Made by a program: the position numbers and the translations under genes | Source: Mesorhizobium sp. NFR06 | GTDB taxonomy: Bacteria > Pseudomonadota > Alphaproteobacteria > Rhizobiales > Rhizobiaceae | Length of the DNA stretch: 64,000 nucleotides | Assembly (NCBI RefSeq): GCF_900115245.1 | Contig: NZ_FOVT01000004.1 | Span: 310,001-374,000 of the forward strand | Direction of reading: 5' to 3' | Notes under the pieces: model-generated | Database searches by the model: none | Told to the model about the DNA's origin: nothing | What the model saw: only the letters and a program-made list of their open reading frames with translations | Shown here: in pieces, positions 45,696 through 55,469 of the stretch | Layout: each line of letters begins with the position of its first letter | Position numbering within the stretch: the first letter of the stretch is position 1

Positions 45696-46493
45696 TTATG
45701 CCGGCCCGGTGCGCGAGCCGAACATCTTCACCTCGTGTATATCGGGACGGCGGTCGATTGCGTCAACGATCGGTGCCAGGCGCTCGGCCCAGGCGAGAGC
45801 GCCGGCGCGGTCGGCAATCAGATCCTGGCGAATTTCGATCAGCGCGTGCGCATAGCCGTTGACGATGGCGTGCCGGAACATGGTGTCGCCGCGCAGCGCA
45901 CCGTCATAGGGCTCGTTGTCGCCGACGACGAGGCTATTATCCTCGGCCAGCATGTCGATCAGCGGCCGCGCCACGCGATCATCGAGGTCCCACAGCACGC
46001 CGACATGCCAGGGGCGGACAAAACCCTGCATCACGGGCGTGAAGGAATGCACGGAGAAGATGAACGGCGCTTTGCCTGAGGCATGGGCGACGGAGGCGAT
46101 CATCGCGCCAATGGCGTCGTGATAGGGCCGGTAGAAGCGGTCGAGCCGCCGCTCGCGCTCCTCGGCGGCCATGGGATAGTTTCCCGGCACCAGGGTGCCG
46201 TCATAGAGCTGACGGATCATGGTGGGGTCGTCCTCACCCCGGTTGGGGTCGATCAACAGCCGCGAGAAGCCGGCCAAGACCGCCGGCACGTCGAGCGCCG
46301 CGGCGAGCTCGCGCGTCACCGTCTCGACGCCGATGTCATAGGCGATGTGGCGGTCGAATTCGGATGCCGGCAAACCGAGACTGCCATACTCGTCTGGCAG
46401 GTCGCGACGGGCGTGATCGGCGAGAAGCACGACGCCTTTCTTGCGGTCGCCCTCGACAATGTCGAACGGCGTGAAAACTGTGGATCGGGTCAT
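45696..46493 (-). CDS. N-formylglutamate amidohydrolase family protein
   Basis: 265 residues. LADHARRDLP, RLLIDPNRGEDDP, SVHSFTPVMQG and ALIEIRQDLI are the FGase signatures, with His and Glu metal ligands. In histidine degradation the family releases formate from N-formylglutamate, but stand-alone homologues act on unknown substrates, and no hut genes are here. ATG at 46493 chosen because upstream residues show no conservation; the Shine-Dalgarno is weak. Confidence 0.88.
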   Translation of the reverse strand: MTRSTVFTPFDIVEGDRKKGVVLLADHARRDLPDEYGSLGLPASEFDRHIAYDIGVETVTRELAAALDVPAVLAGFSRLLIDPNRGEDDPTMIRQLYDGTLVPGNYPMAAEERERRLDRFYRPYHDAIGAMIASVAHASGKAPFIFSVHSFTPVMQGFVRPWHVGVLWDLDDRVARPLIDMLAEDNSLVVGDNEPYDGALRGDTMFRHAIVNGYAHALIEIRQDLIADRAGALAWAERLAPIVDAIDRRPDIHEVKMFGSRTGPA

Positions 46494-46698
46494 CAGCTGA
46501 AAAGGGGGTGGCGACTTCGATGTGGTATCGTCATTCCACGAAGAGGACGCTGGCGCAATGCCGTTGTTTGGCCAAGGTTTCTGCAAAAAATCCCGGATGG
46601 GACGAGAACTTGCGCGACGGACCCTTCTAAATCGATTGGAATTGAACAAAACGGCGCGTTGACATGCGACCGGAGTTTGCTGAAAAGGGCTTCGAGAG

Positions 46699-47217
46699 AT
46701 GCAAATGTGGTTCGCGAGGGGATCTGCGATGGGTTTTGCCGGTCGGTTGCGCAAGCGCCTGGCCGTGCCGTTGCTGATCATCGGCGCGGGTTTGTTCGCG
46801 CTTTGCGCGACCTCGCCGGCCCGGGCCGACTTCCGCGTTTGCAACGCGACGCAGAATCTGGTGGGCGTCGGCATCGGCTATCGCGCCAAGGCCGGCTGGA
46901 TCACCGAGGGCTGGTGGCATATCGAGGGATCGACCTGCAAGACGCTGATCGAGGGTCCGCTGTCATCAAGGTTTTACTATCTTTATGCAGAAGACGCCGA
47001 GCGCGGCGGGCGCTGGGACGGCCCGATCAACATGTGCGTGGCCGAAAAAGAGTTCAAGATTGCCGGCGTGAATGATTGCGTCGCCCGGGGCTTTCAACGC
47101 GCCGGATTTCAGGAATATGACACGGGCGAGCAGGCCAGCTGGATGGTCCAGTTGACCGACGAGCCCGCAACGGGAGGCGCGCCAGCGGCCCCCGCTCCGG
47201 GAACAAACAGTCAATGA
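46699..47217 (+). CDS. DUF1036 exported protein
   Basis: 172 residues with a signal peptide (hydrophobic PLLIIGAGLFALCAT, cleavage near ARA-DFRVC). The DUF1036 domain follows (NATQNLVGVGIGYRAK, GWWHIEGSTCKTLIEGPL) with four Cys. The tail is Ala/Pro-rich. Function unknown. It overlaps pyk by four bases (ATGA), so the two are translated together, a conserved pairing in rhizobia. ATG at 46732 (MGFAG) is an alternative start. Confidence 0.88.
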   Translation: MQMWFARGSAMGFAGRLRKRLAVPLLIIGAGLFALCATSPARADFRVCNATQNLVGVGIGYRAKAGWITEGWWHIEGSTCKTLIEGPLSSRFYYLYAEDAERGGRWDGPINMCVAEKEFKIAGVNDCVARGFQRAGFQEYDTGEQASWMVQLTDEPATGGAPAAPAPGTNSQ

Positions 47218-48641
47218 GACGCAACCGCAAGGTCAAGATCCTCGCCACCATCGGGCCGGCTTCCTCTTCCGAGGAGATGCTGAAGAAGCTCTTCGAAGCG
47301 GGCGCCGATGTCTTCCGCATCAATATGAGCCATACCGACCACGAGCTGATGCGCACGCTCGTTGGCCGCATCCGCGCCGTCGAGGCCGCCGTCGGTCGGC
47401 CGATCGGTATCCTCGCCGACCTGCAGGGCCCGAAGCTCAGGGTCGGCAAGTTCGCCAACGTCAAGGAGGCGCTGACCGCCGGCCAGACCTTCACGCTCGA
47501 CGACAATCCCGAACCCGGCAACTCCAACCGCGTCTACCTGCCGCATCCGGAGATCCTGAGCTCGGTGGAGGCCGGTCACCGTCTTTTGATCGATGACGGC
47601 AAGCTGGAGCTGAAGGCCCTGAAGAGCGATGGCAGGTCGATCACCTGCACGGTCGTCGCCGGCAGCGGCATCTCCGACAAGAAGGGCGTCAGCCTGCCCG
47701 ACACTGACCTGCCGGTCGGCGCATTGACCGAGAAGGACCGCGCCGATCTCGACGCCGTGCTGGCGGCGAGCGTCGACTGGGTGGCGCTATCCTTCGTGCA
47801 GCGGCCGGAGGATCTCGCCGAAGCGCGCAAGATCGCGCGCGGCCGCGCGCTGATCATGGCCAAGATCGAAAAGCCGCAGGCGGTGACCCGCCTGGCCGAG
47901 ATCATCGAATTGTCCGATGCGCTGATGGTCGCGCGCGGCGATCTCGGCGTCGAGATGCCGCTGGAGGCCGTGCCCGGCATCCAGAAGCAGATCACGCGCG
48001 CCGCGCGCCGCGCCGGCAAGCCGGTGGTGATCGCGACGCAAATGCTGGAATCGATGATCACGGCACCTGTGCCGACCCGCGCCGAGGTGTCCGACGTATC
48101 TATCGCCGTGTTCGAAGGCGCGGATGCCATCATGCTTTCGGCCGAATCCGCGGCCGGCGCCTATCCGGTCGAGGCCGTCGCCATGATGAACCGCATCGCC
48201 ACCAAGGTCGAAACCGATCCGACCTATGCCGGCATCATCAACGCGCAGCGCTCGGAGCCGGAAGCGACCGGCGCGGACGCGATCTCGCTGGCGGCGCGTG
48301 AGATCGCCGAGACGCTGAAATTGTCGGCGATCATCACCTACACCGCGTCGGGCACCACTGGGCTCCGCGCCGCCCGCGAGCGCCCGCAGGTGCCGATCGT
48401 GGCGCTGTCGCCGATCCTCAACACGGCGCGCCGGCTGTCGCTTTTGTGGGGCACGCATTGTGTCGTCTCGGAGGACGCCATCGACCTCGACGACATGGTT
48501 GACCGGGCCTGCCGCATCGCGCTCGACGAAGGCTTTGGCAAGCCCGGCGACCGCGTCATCATCACCGCGGGCGTGCCGCTGAGGACGCCGGGCTCGACCA
48601 ACATGCTGCGGATCGCCTATATAGGATCGGATACGCATTAG
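47214..48641 (+). CDS. pyk: Pyruvate kinase
   Basis: 475 residues. KILATIGPASSSEEM, DLQGPKLRVG, catalytic Lys in IMAKIEKPQA, metal-binding VARGDLGVEMP and RAEVSDVSIAVFEGADAIMLSAE are all present. It converts PEP and ADP to pyruvate and ATP. Last coding unit of the DUF1036-pyk pair; the final G of its stop codon is the first base of a TIR element. Confidence 0.98.
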   Translation: MRRNRKVKILATIGPASSSEEMLKKLFEAGADVFRINMSHTDHELMRTLVGRIRAVEAAVGRPIGILADLQGPKLRVGKFANVKEALTAGQTFTLDDNPEPGNSNRVYLPHPEILSSVEAGHRLLIDDGKLELKALKSDGRSITCTVVAGSGISDKKGVSLPDTDLPVGALTEKDRADLDAVLAASVDWVALSFVQRPEDLAEARKIARGRALIMAKIEKPQAVTRLAEIIELSDALMVARGDLGVEMPLEAVPGIQKQITRAARRAGKPVVIATQMLESMITAPVPTRAEVSDVSIAVFEGADAIMLSAESAAGAYPVEAVAMMNRIATKVETDPTYAGIINAQRSEPEATGADAISLAAREIAETLKLSAIITYTASGTTGLRAARERPQVPIVALSPILNTARRLSLLWGTHCVVSEDAIDLDDMVDRACRIALDEGFGKPGDRVIITAGVPLRTPGSTNMLRIAYIGSDTH

Positions 48642-48850
48642 GGCGTGGTGATATTCGGGTGAGGCCGGCCTGCAAATGCCGGCTTCCTGCGCTTCCGGCC
48701 TTCGCCGGCCGAAGCACTCATGACCGACGTGGCGGTTAATTTGAGGCTACGGCCGGCGTAGGCCGGTGCTCACGTACGTTAAGTACGCTCCGCTCCGGTT
48801 CTCGGAACCCGCCATTTTCGACTCGGCCTGACCCGAAGCTCAACACGCCC
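48641..48850. repeat. TIR-bounded palindromic element, long form
   Basis: 210 bp with 27-bp inverted ends matching at 23/27 positions. It shares ends and interior blocks with 31154-31295 but carries about 65 extra bases after CTGCGCTTCCGG, themselves rich in CCGGCC inversions. Located directly at the pyk stop. Confidence 0.85.
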
Positions 48851-48871
48851 TTGGCGCTTGAACCTTCGAGT

Positions 48872-49933
48872 TCAGCCCGGCGCGAGCTCGGCGTCGGGCA
48901 CTTTGATGTCGGGGCATCTTCCGTCGTCATAGGCATCGCCGGCGATCCGGTCTTCCACGGTTTTCGCCAGGGCCTGGAGATCGACCGGGGCGCCAGCGAC
49001 CTTCTCGATAGCGCCGACGACGAGGCCTGGCGCAATCCAGTCGGGTTTGTGACCGAGATCGCGGACCCAGACCAACAAGGCGCCGGGAATGTCGCGCCCG
49101 AGGCCGACCGAATGGATGGTGGCGTAGACGACCTTGTCGCGGTCGCCCGAGATAACGACGGTCGGCGCCTTGATCTCGCGGTAGCCAGGCGAGGCGGCAC
49201 GGACATAGGCGTAGAGCTGGGCGACATCGCGGGCGTTGGCGCGGAAGGCGGATGGCTTCAACACCAGCGGGATCGAAGCGTTTTCGAGATAGCCGTGCGG
49301 AACATCGTTCGGCGAAAAGACGCAGGCCGTTGCGCCGCCTATCCGCAGCATGCCTGCCGGGTAGGCCAACGTCTCGGAAAACAGCCAGCCGATTACGGGG
49401 GTGGCGGCGAGCTTGTAATACCAGGCGGTCGCGCCGCCTGGCCAAGGATGGCTGGCAGGCGAGATGAAGACCAGGCCCAGCGTCTTGTCGGGATGCCCTC
49501 GGGCGAAAGCGGTGGCGATCGCGGCGCCGAAGGAATGGGCGACGATGACTGCCTTGTCGATGCCGAGGCGATCCATCAGCGCGGCAATGGTGTCCGCCTG
49601 CGCGGCAAGCGTTTCGTTGTTGCCGCGCTCGGACCAGCCGAAGCCCGGGCGGTCGACGAACAGCATGTCGGCGCGGCCTTCGAGCGCCGGCCCAAGCGGC
49701 ACCATCTGGTCCTTCAGATTGGCGCTGGCGCCATGGATGAAGACGACCGGGGGAAGATCGGCGTGCGAGGCGGCCGGAATATGCACGTAATGGATATGCG
49801 CGCCGTTAATGTCGGCGAACTCGCCGGCAGGAGGGTTACGGCGCTCGATCGACCAGACGCCGGCGCGGGTAACGCCAGCAAGGGCAAAGAGGAGCGCGAC
49901 GAGGAAGAGGAGCGCGGCGCAGATCAGGTTCAT
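48872..49933 (-). CDS. Alpha/beta hydrolase
   Basis: 353 residues with an N-terminal signal or anchor ([19 protein letters not shown]). The oxyanion HG is in [14 protein letters not shown], nucleophile Ser in [16 protein letters not shown], acid in [10 protein letters not shown], and His in [10 protein letters not shown]. Esterase or haloalkane-dehalogenase-like fold; substrate unknown. A heptamer repeat array lies upstream of its start. Confidence 0.9.
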   Translation of the reverse strand: MNLICAALLFLVALLFALAGVTRAGVWSIERRNPPAGEFADINGAHIHYVHIPAASHADLPPVVFIHGASANLKDQMVPLGPALEGRADMLFVDRPGFGWSERGNNETLAAQADTIAALMDRLGIDKAVIVAHSFGAAIATAFARGHPDKTLGLVFISPASHPWPGGATAWYYKLAATPVIGWLFSETLAYPAGMLRIGGATACVFSPNDVPHGYLENASIPLVLKPSAFRANARDVAQLYAYVRAASPGYREIKAPTVVISGDRDKVVYATIHSVGLGRDIPGALLVWVRDLGHKPDWIAPGLVVGAIEKVAGAPVDLQALAKTVEDRIAGDAYDDGRCPDIKVPDAELAPG

Positions 49934-49967
49934 GCGGGGATATACGAGAGGTGGTGGAGTTTGGTTT

Positions 49968-50057
<90 letters not shown>

Positions 50058-50058
50058 A

Positions 50059-50691
50059 TCAAATGCCTTCGCCGGCCAGCTCTTCGGAAAGCGTCGAGAC
50101 CTGGTTCTGGGCGCTGCGCATCATCGGATAGATCGCCAGCACCTTCTGCCACGCCTCCAGCGCCGATTGCTTGTGGCCGGTGTCGGCCATGATCTGCGCC
50201 AGGCCGGAAAGCGCGCCGAAGTGGCGCGGCTCGAGTTGCAGGGTCCGGTCGATGTCTGCCATCGACTTCCCGTAGTTCTTCATCAGGAAATGCACGGTGG
50301 CGCGACGGTTCCAGCCTTCGGCATAGTCGGGCTGCAAGGTCACCACCTGGTCGAGGAAATCCAGCGCGACGTCGAATTTCTGGTCTTCCGTCGCCTTTTG
50401 CGCCCACTGCATCATCAGGTCGATCGAGGCGCTGCCGGACTGGTTCCATTCGTTCCAGATACGGCCGGCGATGCGCTCGGCGGCCTTTTCGTTGCGCTCG
50501 CGCCTCAACTCGGCGAAGAGCTGGTCGAGACGGCCCTGTTTGGTCGGGGCCACTGACGGTGGGGTGGCGGCCGGCGGCGGCTCGGTGCCGGGAGGGGTAG
50601 CCGAAGGCGGCGTGACCTGCTCTTCGGTCCAAGCGGGCAGGGCCGTTCCGGACAGCAAAAGAGCGGTGAGAAAAGCAAAACGAATCCGCAT
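50059..50691 (-). CDS. Exported TPR-repeat protein
   Basis: 210 residues, signal peptide (MRIRFAFLTALLLSGTALPA, cleavage near AWT), proline-rich linker, then three TPR-type helix pairs (ALDFLDQVVTLQPDYAEGWN, SMADIDRTLQLEPRHFGALS, ALEAWQKVLAIYPM). Such proteins scaffold envelope assemblies; the partner is unknown. Single gene upstream of rpmJ in transcript order. Confidence 0.88.
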   Translation of the reverse strand: MRIRFAFLTALLLSGTALPAWTEEQVTPPSATPPGTEPPPAATPPSVAPTKQGRLDQLFAELRRERNEKAAERIAGRIWNEWNQSGSASIDLMMQWAQKATEDQKFDVALDFLDQVVTLQPDYAEGWNRRATVHFLMKNYGKSMADIDRTLQLEPRHFGALSGLAQIMADTGHKQSALEAWQKVLAIYPMMRSAQNQVSTLSEELAGEGI

Positions 50692-50777
50692 CGCCGGAAT
50701 CTAATCCCGGACGGCGGATCGTCCAAATGATTTTAGCGTGAGAGGGCCGGCGAACCGGCAATCGACATCAGCGCGGC

Positions 50778-50820
50778 GCATGTCTCCCAAAACCGCTGCG
50801 CAGCTTTGGGCGACAGGCAT
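50778..50820. repeat. Short dispersed CCCAAA...TTTGGG palindrome, copy 2
   Basis: GCATGTCTCCCAAAACCG, TGCGCAG, CTTTGGGCGACAGGCAT; in reverse orientation to the copy at 41581-41625. Lies between rpmJ and the TPR gene. Confidence 0.7.
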
Positions 50821-50836
50821 CAGCCACGCGCAAGCG

Positions 50837-50962
50837 TCAGCCCTGGCGCGCCTTGTAGCGCGGAGCGGTCTTGTTGATGATGTAGATGCGTCCCTTGCGG
50901 CGAACCAGCCGGTTGTCGCGATGACGCGCCTTGAGCGCCTTGAGCGAATTCTTGATCTTCAT
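50837..50962 (-). CDS. rpmJ: 50S ribosomal protein L36 (zinc-free type)
   Basis: 41 residues: [20 protein letters not shown] followed by [20 protein letters not shown] and a final Gly. This is ribosomal protein L36 of the C-minus form, which lacks the three Cys and one His that bind zinc in the classical 37-residue form. The alphaproteobacterial L36 is normally this type. ATG at 50962 has AGGCAAGACC upstream. The gene is too short for routine long-ORF calls. Confidence 0.95.
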   Translation of the reverse strand: MKIKNSLKALKARHRDNRLVRRKGRIYIINKTAPRYKARQG

Positions 50963-51004
50963 GGTCTTGCCTGTTCGGTCAGGGCCCGTCCCGGGCCGAA
51001 TTTT

Positions 51005-51033
51005 AAAGGCGCGCCCGGAAAAAGCGCGCCTTT
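51005..51033. promoter_or_regulatory. Perfect hairpin upstream of rpmJ
   Basis: AAAGGCGCGC (51005-51014) / GCGCGCCTTT (51024-51033). On the minus strand it ends in TTTAAAA and sits 43-71 bases before rpmJ. It could be a leader hairpin of rpmJ or part of a terminator; neither is certain. Confidence 0.4.
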
Positions 51034-51203
51034 GAACTTGCGTGGCTCATAAACGAGGAGCCTTATCCGTGTCAACCACGTGCGCGTATTCGAATGCCAC
51101 AAGTGGCGCAGCCTATCAAATGTTCGCCATCCGCGCAGCACGGCATTGCGCGACTCGGGAGCGGCTGGGATGGTGACCCAACGCCAAGCGACCCGAGGTC
51201 TCC

Positions 51204-51626
51204 ATGCGCCGCCTCTTTCTGTCCGCCTGCCTTGCCTTTCTGGCAACCGCCCCGGCCGCCCGGGCGGAGGACTGCGACCGCAACGACGACAGCCAATCGA
51301 TGATGAACATCTGCGCCGACGCCGATTACCAGGCGGCCGATGCCAAGCTCAACGCCGCCTACAAGGATCTTGTCGGGCGCAACGACCAGGCCTCGAACAA
51401 GCTCCTACAGACGGCGCAGCGCGCCTGGATCGCTTTCCGCGATGCCGAATGCGCCTATTCGACGGCCGACAGCGACGGCGGCTCCATCCATCCGATGGAG
51501 GTGTCGCAGTGCCTGATGCGGCTTACCGACGCGCGCATAAAGCAGCTCGCCGCCGACGCCAACTGCAAGTCAAGCGATCCGAGCTGCGCCAACCCGGATG
51601 GGGACGAAGACCAGAATATGCAGTAA
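51204..51626 (+). CDS. LprI-like (DUF1311) exported protein
   Basis: 140 residues, signal peptide (MRRLFLSACLAFLATAPAAR), then the LprI domain: DDSQSMMNICADADYQAADA, LNAAYKDLVGR, AWIAFRDAECAY and CLMRLTDARI. Conserved Cys are present in pairs. The family includes the lysozyme inhibitor LprI, but most members are uncharacterised. Transcribed alone. Confidence 0.9.
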   Translation: MRRLFLSACLAFLATAPAARAEDCDRNDDSQSMMNICADADYQAADAKLNAAYKDLVGRNDQASNKLLQTAQRAWIAFRDAECAYSTADSDGGSIHPMEVSQCLMRLTDARIKQLAADANCKSSDPSCANPDGDEDQNMQ

Positions 51627-51633
51627 GCCAGGG

Positions 51634-52710
51634 TTATCGCGCCCGAACGATGCGGGTGAAATGGCCCATCTTGCGGCCGGGGCGCGACTCGGCCTTGCCG
51701 TAGAGATGCAGCATCAGGTCGGGCTCGTTGAGCAGCGCCGGCACCTTCAGCATGTCGTCACCGATCAGGTTTTCCATCACGCAGTCGAAATGCCGGGCGG
51801 GCGAGCCCAGCGGCAGGCCTGCGACGGCGCGGATATGCTGCTCGAACTGCGAGATGACGCAGGCGACCTCGGTCCAGTGGCCGGAATTGTGCACGCGCGG
51901 CGCCAGCTCGTTGGCTAGAAGCGAGCCGTCGGCAAGGACGAAGAACTCGACGCCGATGACGCCGACATAGTCGAGCGCGGAGAGGATTTTCGCAGCGGCA
52001 TCCTTGGCGGCGGCGGCCGTTTCCGGGCGGATGACTGCCGGCAGGGTCGAGCTGCGCAATATGCCTTCGCGGTGGACATTTTCGGCCGGATCGAAGGCGG
52101 CGATGGTTCCGTCGAGCCCGCGCGCGGCGATGACTGAAATCTCGCGCTCGAACGCGACGAGCGATTCCAGGATCAGCGGCACATCGCCCATCGCCTCGCA
52201 GACGCCGGCGAAGCCGACCGTTTCCATGTTGCGGAAGACGCGCTGGCCCTTGCCGTCATAGCCCATGCGGCGGGTCTTCAGGACGCCGCTGCCGCTGAAT
52301 TTTTTCAGGGCCTCGGTCAGTTGATCATCATTGTCGACCGGGCAGAACGCCGCCGTCGGGATGCCGATGCCGTTCAGGAAGCTCTTCTCGGTGACGCGAT
52401 CCTGCGCGACTTCGAGCGCGCGTGCCGGCGGAAAGACCCGAGCCGTTGCCGCGAGCGCCTCCGCAGCAGCGACCGGGACGTTCTCGAATTCATAGGTGAC
52501 CACCGCGCTGGCGGCGGCGAGATCCGCCAGGGCTGCCGGATCGTCATAGGCGGCGACGATCTGCCGGTTGGCGACCTGCGCCGCCGGGCAGTCGGCCTGC
52601 GGCTCCAGAATGATTGTGCGATACCCCAGGCGCGCCGCGGCCATCGCCAGCATGCGGCCGAGCTGGCCGCCGCCGATGATGCCGATGGTTGAACCTGGAG
52701 CCAAGCTCAT
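51634..52710 (-). CDS. purK: N5-carboxyaminoimidazole ribonucleotide synthase
   Basis: 358 residues, ATP-grasp fold. [20 protein letters not shown] at the N terminus, [12 protein letters not shown] (ATP-binding Lys), [20 protein letters not shown] (metal-binding Glu) and NSGHWT are diagnostic. It carboxylates AIR using ATP and bicarbonate. Start overlaps the purE stop by four bases. Confidence 0.97.
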   Translation of the reverse strand: MSLAPGSTIGIIGGGQLGRMLAMAAARLGYRTIILEPQADCPAAQVANRQIVAAYDDPAALADLAAASAVVTYEFENVPVAAAEALAATARVFPPARALEVAQDRVTEKSFLNGIGIPTAAFCPVDNDDQLTEALKKFSGSGVLKTRRMGYDGKGQRVFRNMETVGFAGVCEAMGDVPLILESLVAFEREISVIAARGLDGTIAAFDPAENVHREGILRSSTLPAVIRPETAAAAKDAAAKILSALDYVGVIGVEFFVLADGSLLANELAPRVHNSGHWTEVACVISQFEQHIRAVAGLPLGSPARHFDCVMENLIGDDMLKVPALLNEPDLMLHLYGKAESRPGRKMGHFTRIVRAR

Positions 52711-53204
52711 GGCGCGTCCGTCGGCTCGGAGGCGACCTTGGCGGTCTGCGCCGAGCGCCAGGCGTCGAGCCGGGCGGCGAGCTTGTCGTCATTGAGCGCC
52801 AGCACCGCCGCTGCGAGAAGCGCCGCATTGGCCGCACCCGCCTTGCCGATCGCCAGCGTGCCGACCGGAATGCCGGCCGGCATCTGCACGATTGAGAGCA
52901 GCGAGTCCTGGCCAGACAGCGCCTTGGATTCGACCGGAACGCCGAAGACCGGCAGCGGCGTCATCGCCGCCGTCATGCCGGGCAGATGCGCCGCGCCGCC
53001 GGCGCCAGCGATGATCACCTTGTAGCCAGCGGCCTTTGCGCCCTTGGCGAACTCGTAGAGACGGTCGGGCGTGCGGTGGGCGGAGACGATCAGCCTTTTG
53101 TGCGGGATGCCCAGCGCCTCCAGCGTTTCCGCCGCCTGGCGCATCGTCGCCCAGTCGGACTGGCTGCCCATGATGATGGCGACGTCGGCACGCTGATCGG
53201 TCAA
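52707..53204 (-). CDS. purE: N5-carboxyaminoimidazole ribonucleotide mutase
   Basis: 165 residues from a TTG at 53204, which has GGGAG eight bases upstream; a TTG at 53225 would add seven residues. [37 protein letters not shown] and [14 protein letters not shown] are PurE signatures, with the catalytic His in AHRTP. It moves the carboxylate of N5-CAIR to C4. Forms purEK with translational coupling (ATGA). Confidence 0.95.
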   Translation of the reverse strand: MTDQRADVAIIMGSQSDWATMRQAAETLEALGIPHKRLIVSAHRTPDRLYEFAKGAKAAGYKVIIAGAGGAAHLPGMTAAMTPLPVFGVPVESKALSGQDSLLSIVQMPAGIPVGTLAIGKAGAANAALLAAAVLALNDDKLAARLDAWRSAQTAKVASEPTDAP

Positions 53205-53335
53205 GGTTTTCGCTCCCGGCGGCAAAGGCGCGCCTTAGCGGAATTCGCCTGCTGCCGCAAGGATTGTCATGGCTGCGGGCCCCTTGGCCGTCAGCGGGGT
53301 CCGCAGCCTCTTGGGGCGCGGCCTCCACATTCGGC

Positions 53336-53539
53336 TCAGGCGATGATGTCGGGAATGATACGGTCTTCCAGCGCCATCAGCCGATCCTTGAGAAGAAGCT
53401 TCTTCTTCTTCATGCGCTGGATCTGAAGCGGGTCGCAGCCCATGGCGATCATCGCGTTGATGGCGGCGTCGAAATCGGCGTGTTCTTGCTTGAGCCGGGA
53501 ATATTCGAGGCGTATTTCAGCCTGTTCCTGTTCGGACAT
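53336..53539 (-). CDS. YdcH/DUF465 family small protein
   Basis: 67 residues, one helical hairpin; LKQEHADFDAAINAM and LQIQRMKKKKLLLKDRLMAL are the DUF465 pattern. Function unknown. Divergent from a second DUF465 gene at 53782. Confidence 0.9.
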   Translation of the reverse strand: MSEQEQAEIRLEYSRLKQEHADFDAAINAMIAMGCDPLQIQRMKKKKLLLKDRLMALEDRIIPDIIA

Positions 53540-53781
53540 TATCTACCGTCTGCGTATGCATCGCCCAATCGGGCTGTTTGGGCGGGACCGGTGGGTTTGC
53601 AACTTCTGTGACCGGCGCGCAGCCCTTACCACATTTCACTTTGTCGTGGAATGCTACCACGTGGCATTCGACATCAAGATCGGTTGGTGGCAAACTGTCA
53701 TTGTGCCGTCACAGTCGCAACCTGCGGTGGAGGCGCCTGCGACGGCTGCAATCGAGGAAACCATGAAAGGGAGAACCAATC

Positions 53782-53961
53782 ATGTCTCTTGCATCCCATC
53801 TTGACGAGCTGCAACGAAAGCACGGCGATATCGAGCGTGAGCTTGTCGACGCGATGAATCATCCGTCGGTAGACGACCTCGAGATCGCCACTCTCAAGCG
53901 GCGCAAGTTGGCAATCAAGGACGAGATTGAAAAGCTGAAGGCGAAACCGACCGCACACTGA
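53782..53961 (+). CDS. Second DUF465 family small protein
   Basis: 59 residues beginning MSLASHLDELQRKHGDIERE and ending LKAKPTAH. Same length, helical-hairpin pattern and K(L/I)xxKDEIEKL end as DUF465. AAAGGGAG precedes the ATG. Divergent from the paralogue at 53336-53539, with about 240 bases between them. A stable hairpin follows. Confidence 0.88.
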   Translation: MSLASHLDELQRKHGDIERELVDAMNHPSVDDLEIATLKRRKLAIKDEIEKLKAKPTAH

Positions 53962-54005
53962 AGCTCCTTTAGGCAACATCACCGCTCCCGCCGCGGTGCA
54001 GCCTC

Positions 54006-54038
54006 CCGGTGGCAAGCAATGCCACCGGCCGAGTGTTT
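54006..54038 (+). terminator. Probable terminator of the second DUF465 gene
   Basis: CCGGTGGCA-agcaa-TGCCACCGG, a perfect 9-bp stem 45 bases past the stop. The T run (GTTTTG) starts eight bases after the stem, so termination may be imperfect. Confidence 0.5.
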
Positions 54039-54214
54039 TGCGCTGAATTTGTGACCGCTTTGAGCGTGCATCTTGTGGCCCGATATTCCTGCTGAGCCAC
54101 ATGGCGGCTGAATGGCGGGCAGCGTATTTGCCGACCTTGCCTATCGCTTGCCATTGACAAGCCATCTTTGCTCCGCCACCTCATGCCCGGAACTCCCTGA
54201 TAGAGGCGGCCGGC

Positions 54215-55465
54215 ATGACCGGATATTTTTCTTCTCCCTTCCCGCGGCGCGCTTCGGTCGGCGTATCGGTCGGCGGCGTGATGGTCGGCGGCGGCGCGCC
54301 GGTCGTGGTGCAGTCGATGACCAATACCGACACCGCCGATGTCGACCAGACTGTCGCCCAGGTCGCGGCGCTGCATCGCGCCGGCTCCGAAATCGTGCGC
54401 ATCACCGTCGACCGCGACGAGAGCGCCGCGGCGGTTCCGCACATTCACGAGCGGCTGTTGCGGCTCGGCATCGAGGTGCCGTTGGTCGGCGACTTTCATT
54501 ATATCGGCCACAAGCTGCTGGCCGATCATCCGGCCTGCGCCGAGGCGCTGGCGAAATACCGCATCAATCCCGGCAATGTCGGCTTCAAGGACAAGAAGGA
54601 CCGCCAGTTTGCCGCGATCGTCGAAATGGCGATCAGATATGACAAGCCGGTGCGCATCGGCGTCAACTGGGGCTCGCTCGATCAGGAGCTGCTGACCCGG
54701 CTGATGGACGACAACCAGGCCAAGGGCTTTCCGCTCACCGCGCAGGAGGTCACGCGCGAGGCGATTGTCCAATCGGCGATCCTGTCGGCCGAGATGGCGG
54801 AAGAGATCGGGCTTGGCCGCGACAAGATCATCCTGTCGGCGAAGGTCAGCGGCGTGCAGGACCTGATCGCCGTCTATGCCGAGCTTGCGACGCGTTCCGA
54901 CCACGCGCTGCATCTCGGCCTGACCGAAGCCGGCATGGGCACCAAGGGCATCGTCGCTTCGTCCGCCGCCATGGGCATCCTTCTGCAGCAAGGCATCGGC
55001 GACACGATCCGCATCTCGCTGACACCAGAGCCGAATGGCGACCGTACCCGCGAGGTGCAGGTGTCGCAGGAACTCTTGCAGACCATGGGTTTCCGGCAGT
55101 TCGTGCCGATCGTCGCCGCCTGCCCCGGTTGCGGGCGCACGACATCCACCGTGTTCCAGGAACTCGCCCAGAGCATCCAGGCCGACATCCGCAAAAACAT
55201 GCCGGTGTGGCGCGAAAAATATCCCGGCGTCGAGAACCTCAAGGTCGCGGTGATGGGCTGCATCGTCAACGGTCCCGGCGAATCCAAGCACGCCGATATC
55301 GGCATATCGCTGCCCGGCACTGGCGAAACGCCGACGGCGCCCGTCTTCATCGACGGCAAGAAGGCGGCGACGCTGCGCGGCCCCTCGATCGCGCAGGACT
55401 TCGAAAAGATGGTCGCCGACTATATCGAGCAGCGGTACGGACACGGCAAAGCCGCCGCGGAATAA
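54215..55465 (+). CDS. ispG: 4-hydroxy-3-methylbut-2-enyl diphosphate synthase (flavodoxin)
   Basis: 416 residues. [26 protein letters not shown], and the [4Fe-4S] cysteines in [14 protein letters not shown] and [11 protein letters not shown] identify IspG/GcpE. It performs the sixth step of the MEP isoprenoid pathway. The same window holds ispA, a later enzyme. Four bases separate it from the lytic transglycosylase gene. Confidence 0.97.
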   Translation: MTGYFSSPFPRRASVGVSVGGVMVGGGAPVVVQSMTNTDTADVDQTVAQVAALHRAGSEIVRITVDRDESAAAVPHIHERLLRLGIEVPLVGDFHYIGHKLLADHPACAEALAKYRINPGNVGFKDKKDRQFAAIVEMAIRYDKPVRIGVNWGSLDQELLTRLMDDNQAKGFPLTAQEVTREAIVQSAILSAEMAEEIGLGRDKIILSAKVSGVQDLIAVYAELATRSDHALHLGLTEAGMGTKGIVASSAAMGILLQQGIGDTIRISLTPEPNGDRTREVQVSQELLQTMGFRQFVPIVAACPGCGRTTSTVFQELAQSIQADIRKNMPVWREKYPGVENLKVAVMGCIVNGPGESKHADIGISLPGTGETPTAPVFIDGKKAATLRGPSIAQDFEKMVADYIEQRYGHGKAAAE

Positions 55466-55469
55466 GCCT

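Noticed and set aside
51005..51033. Firm intrinsic terminator
   Set aside because: Stem is perfect, but the T run is short and interrupted by A on either strand, and it lies upstream of rpmJ instead of after a gene.
54154..54182. TTGACA as ispG promoter
   Set aside because: No acceptable -10 hexamer at 16-18 bases.
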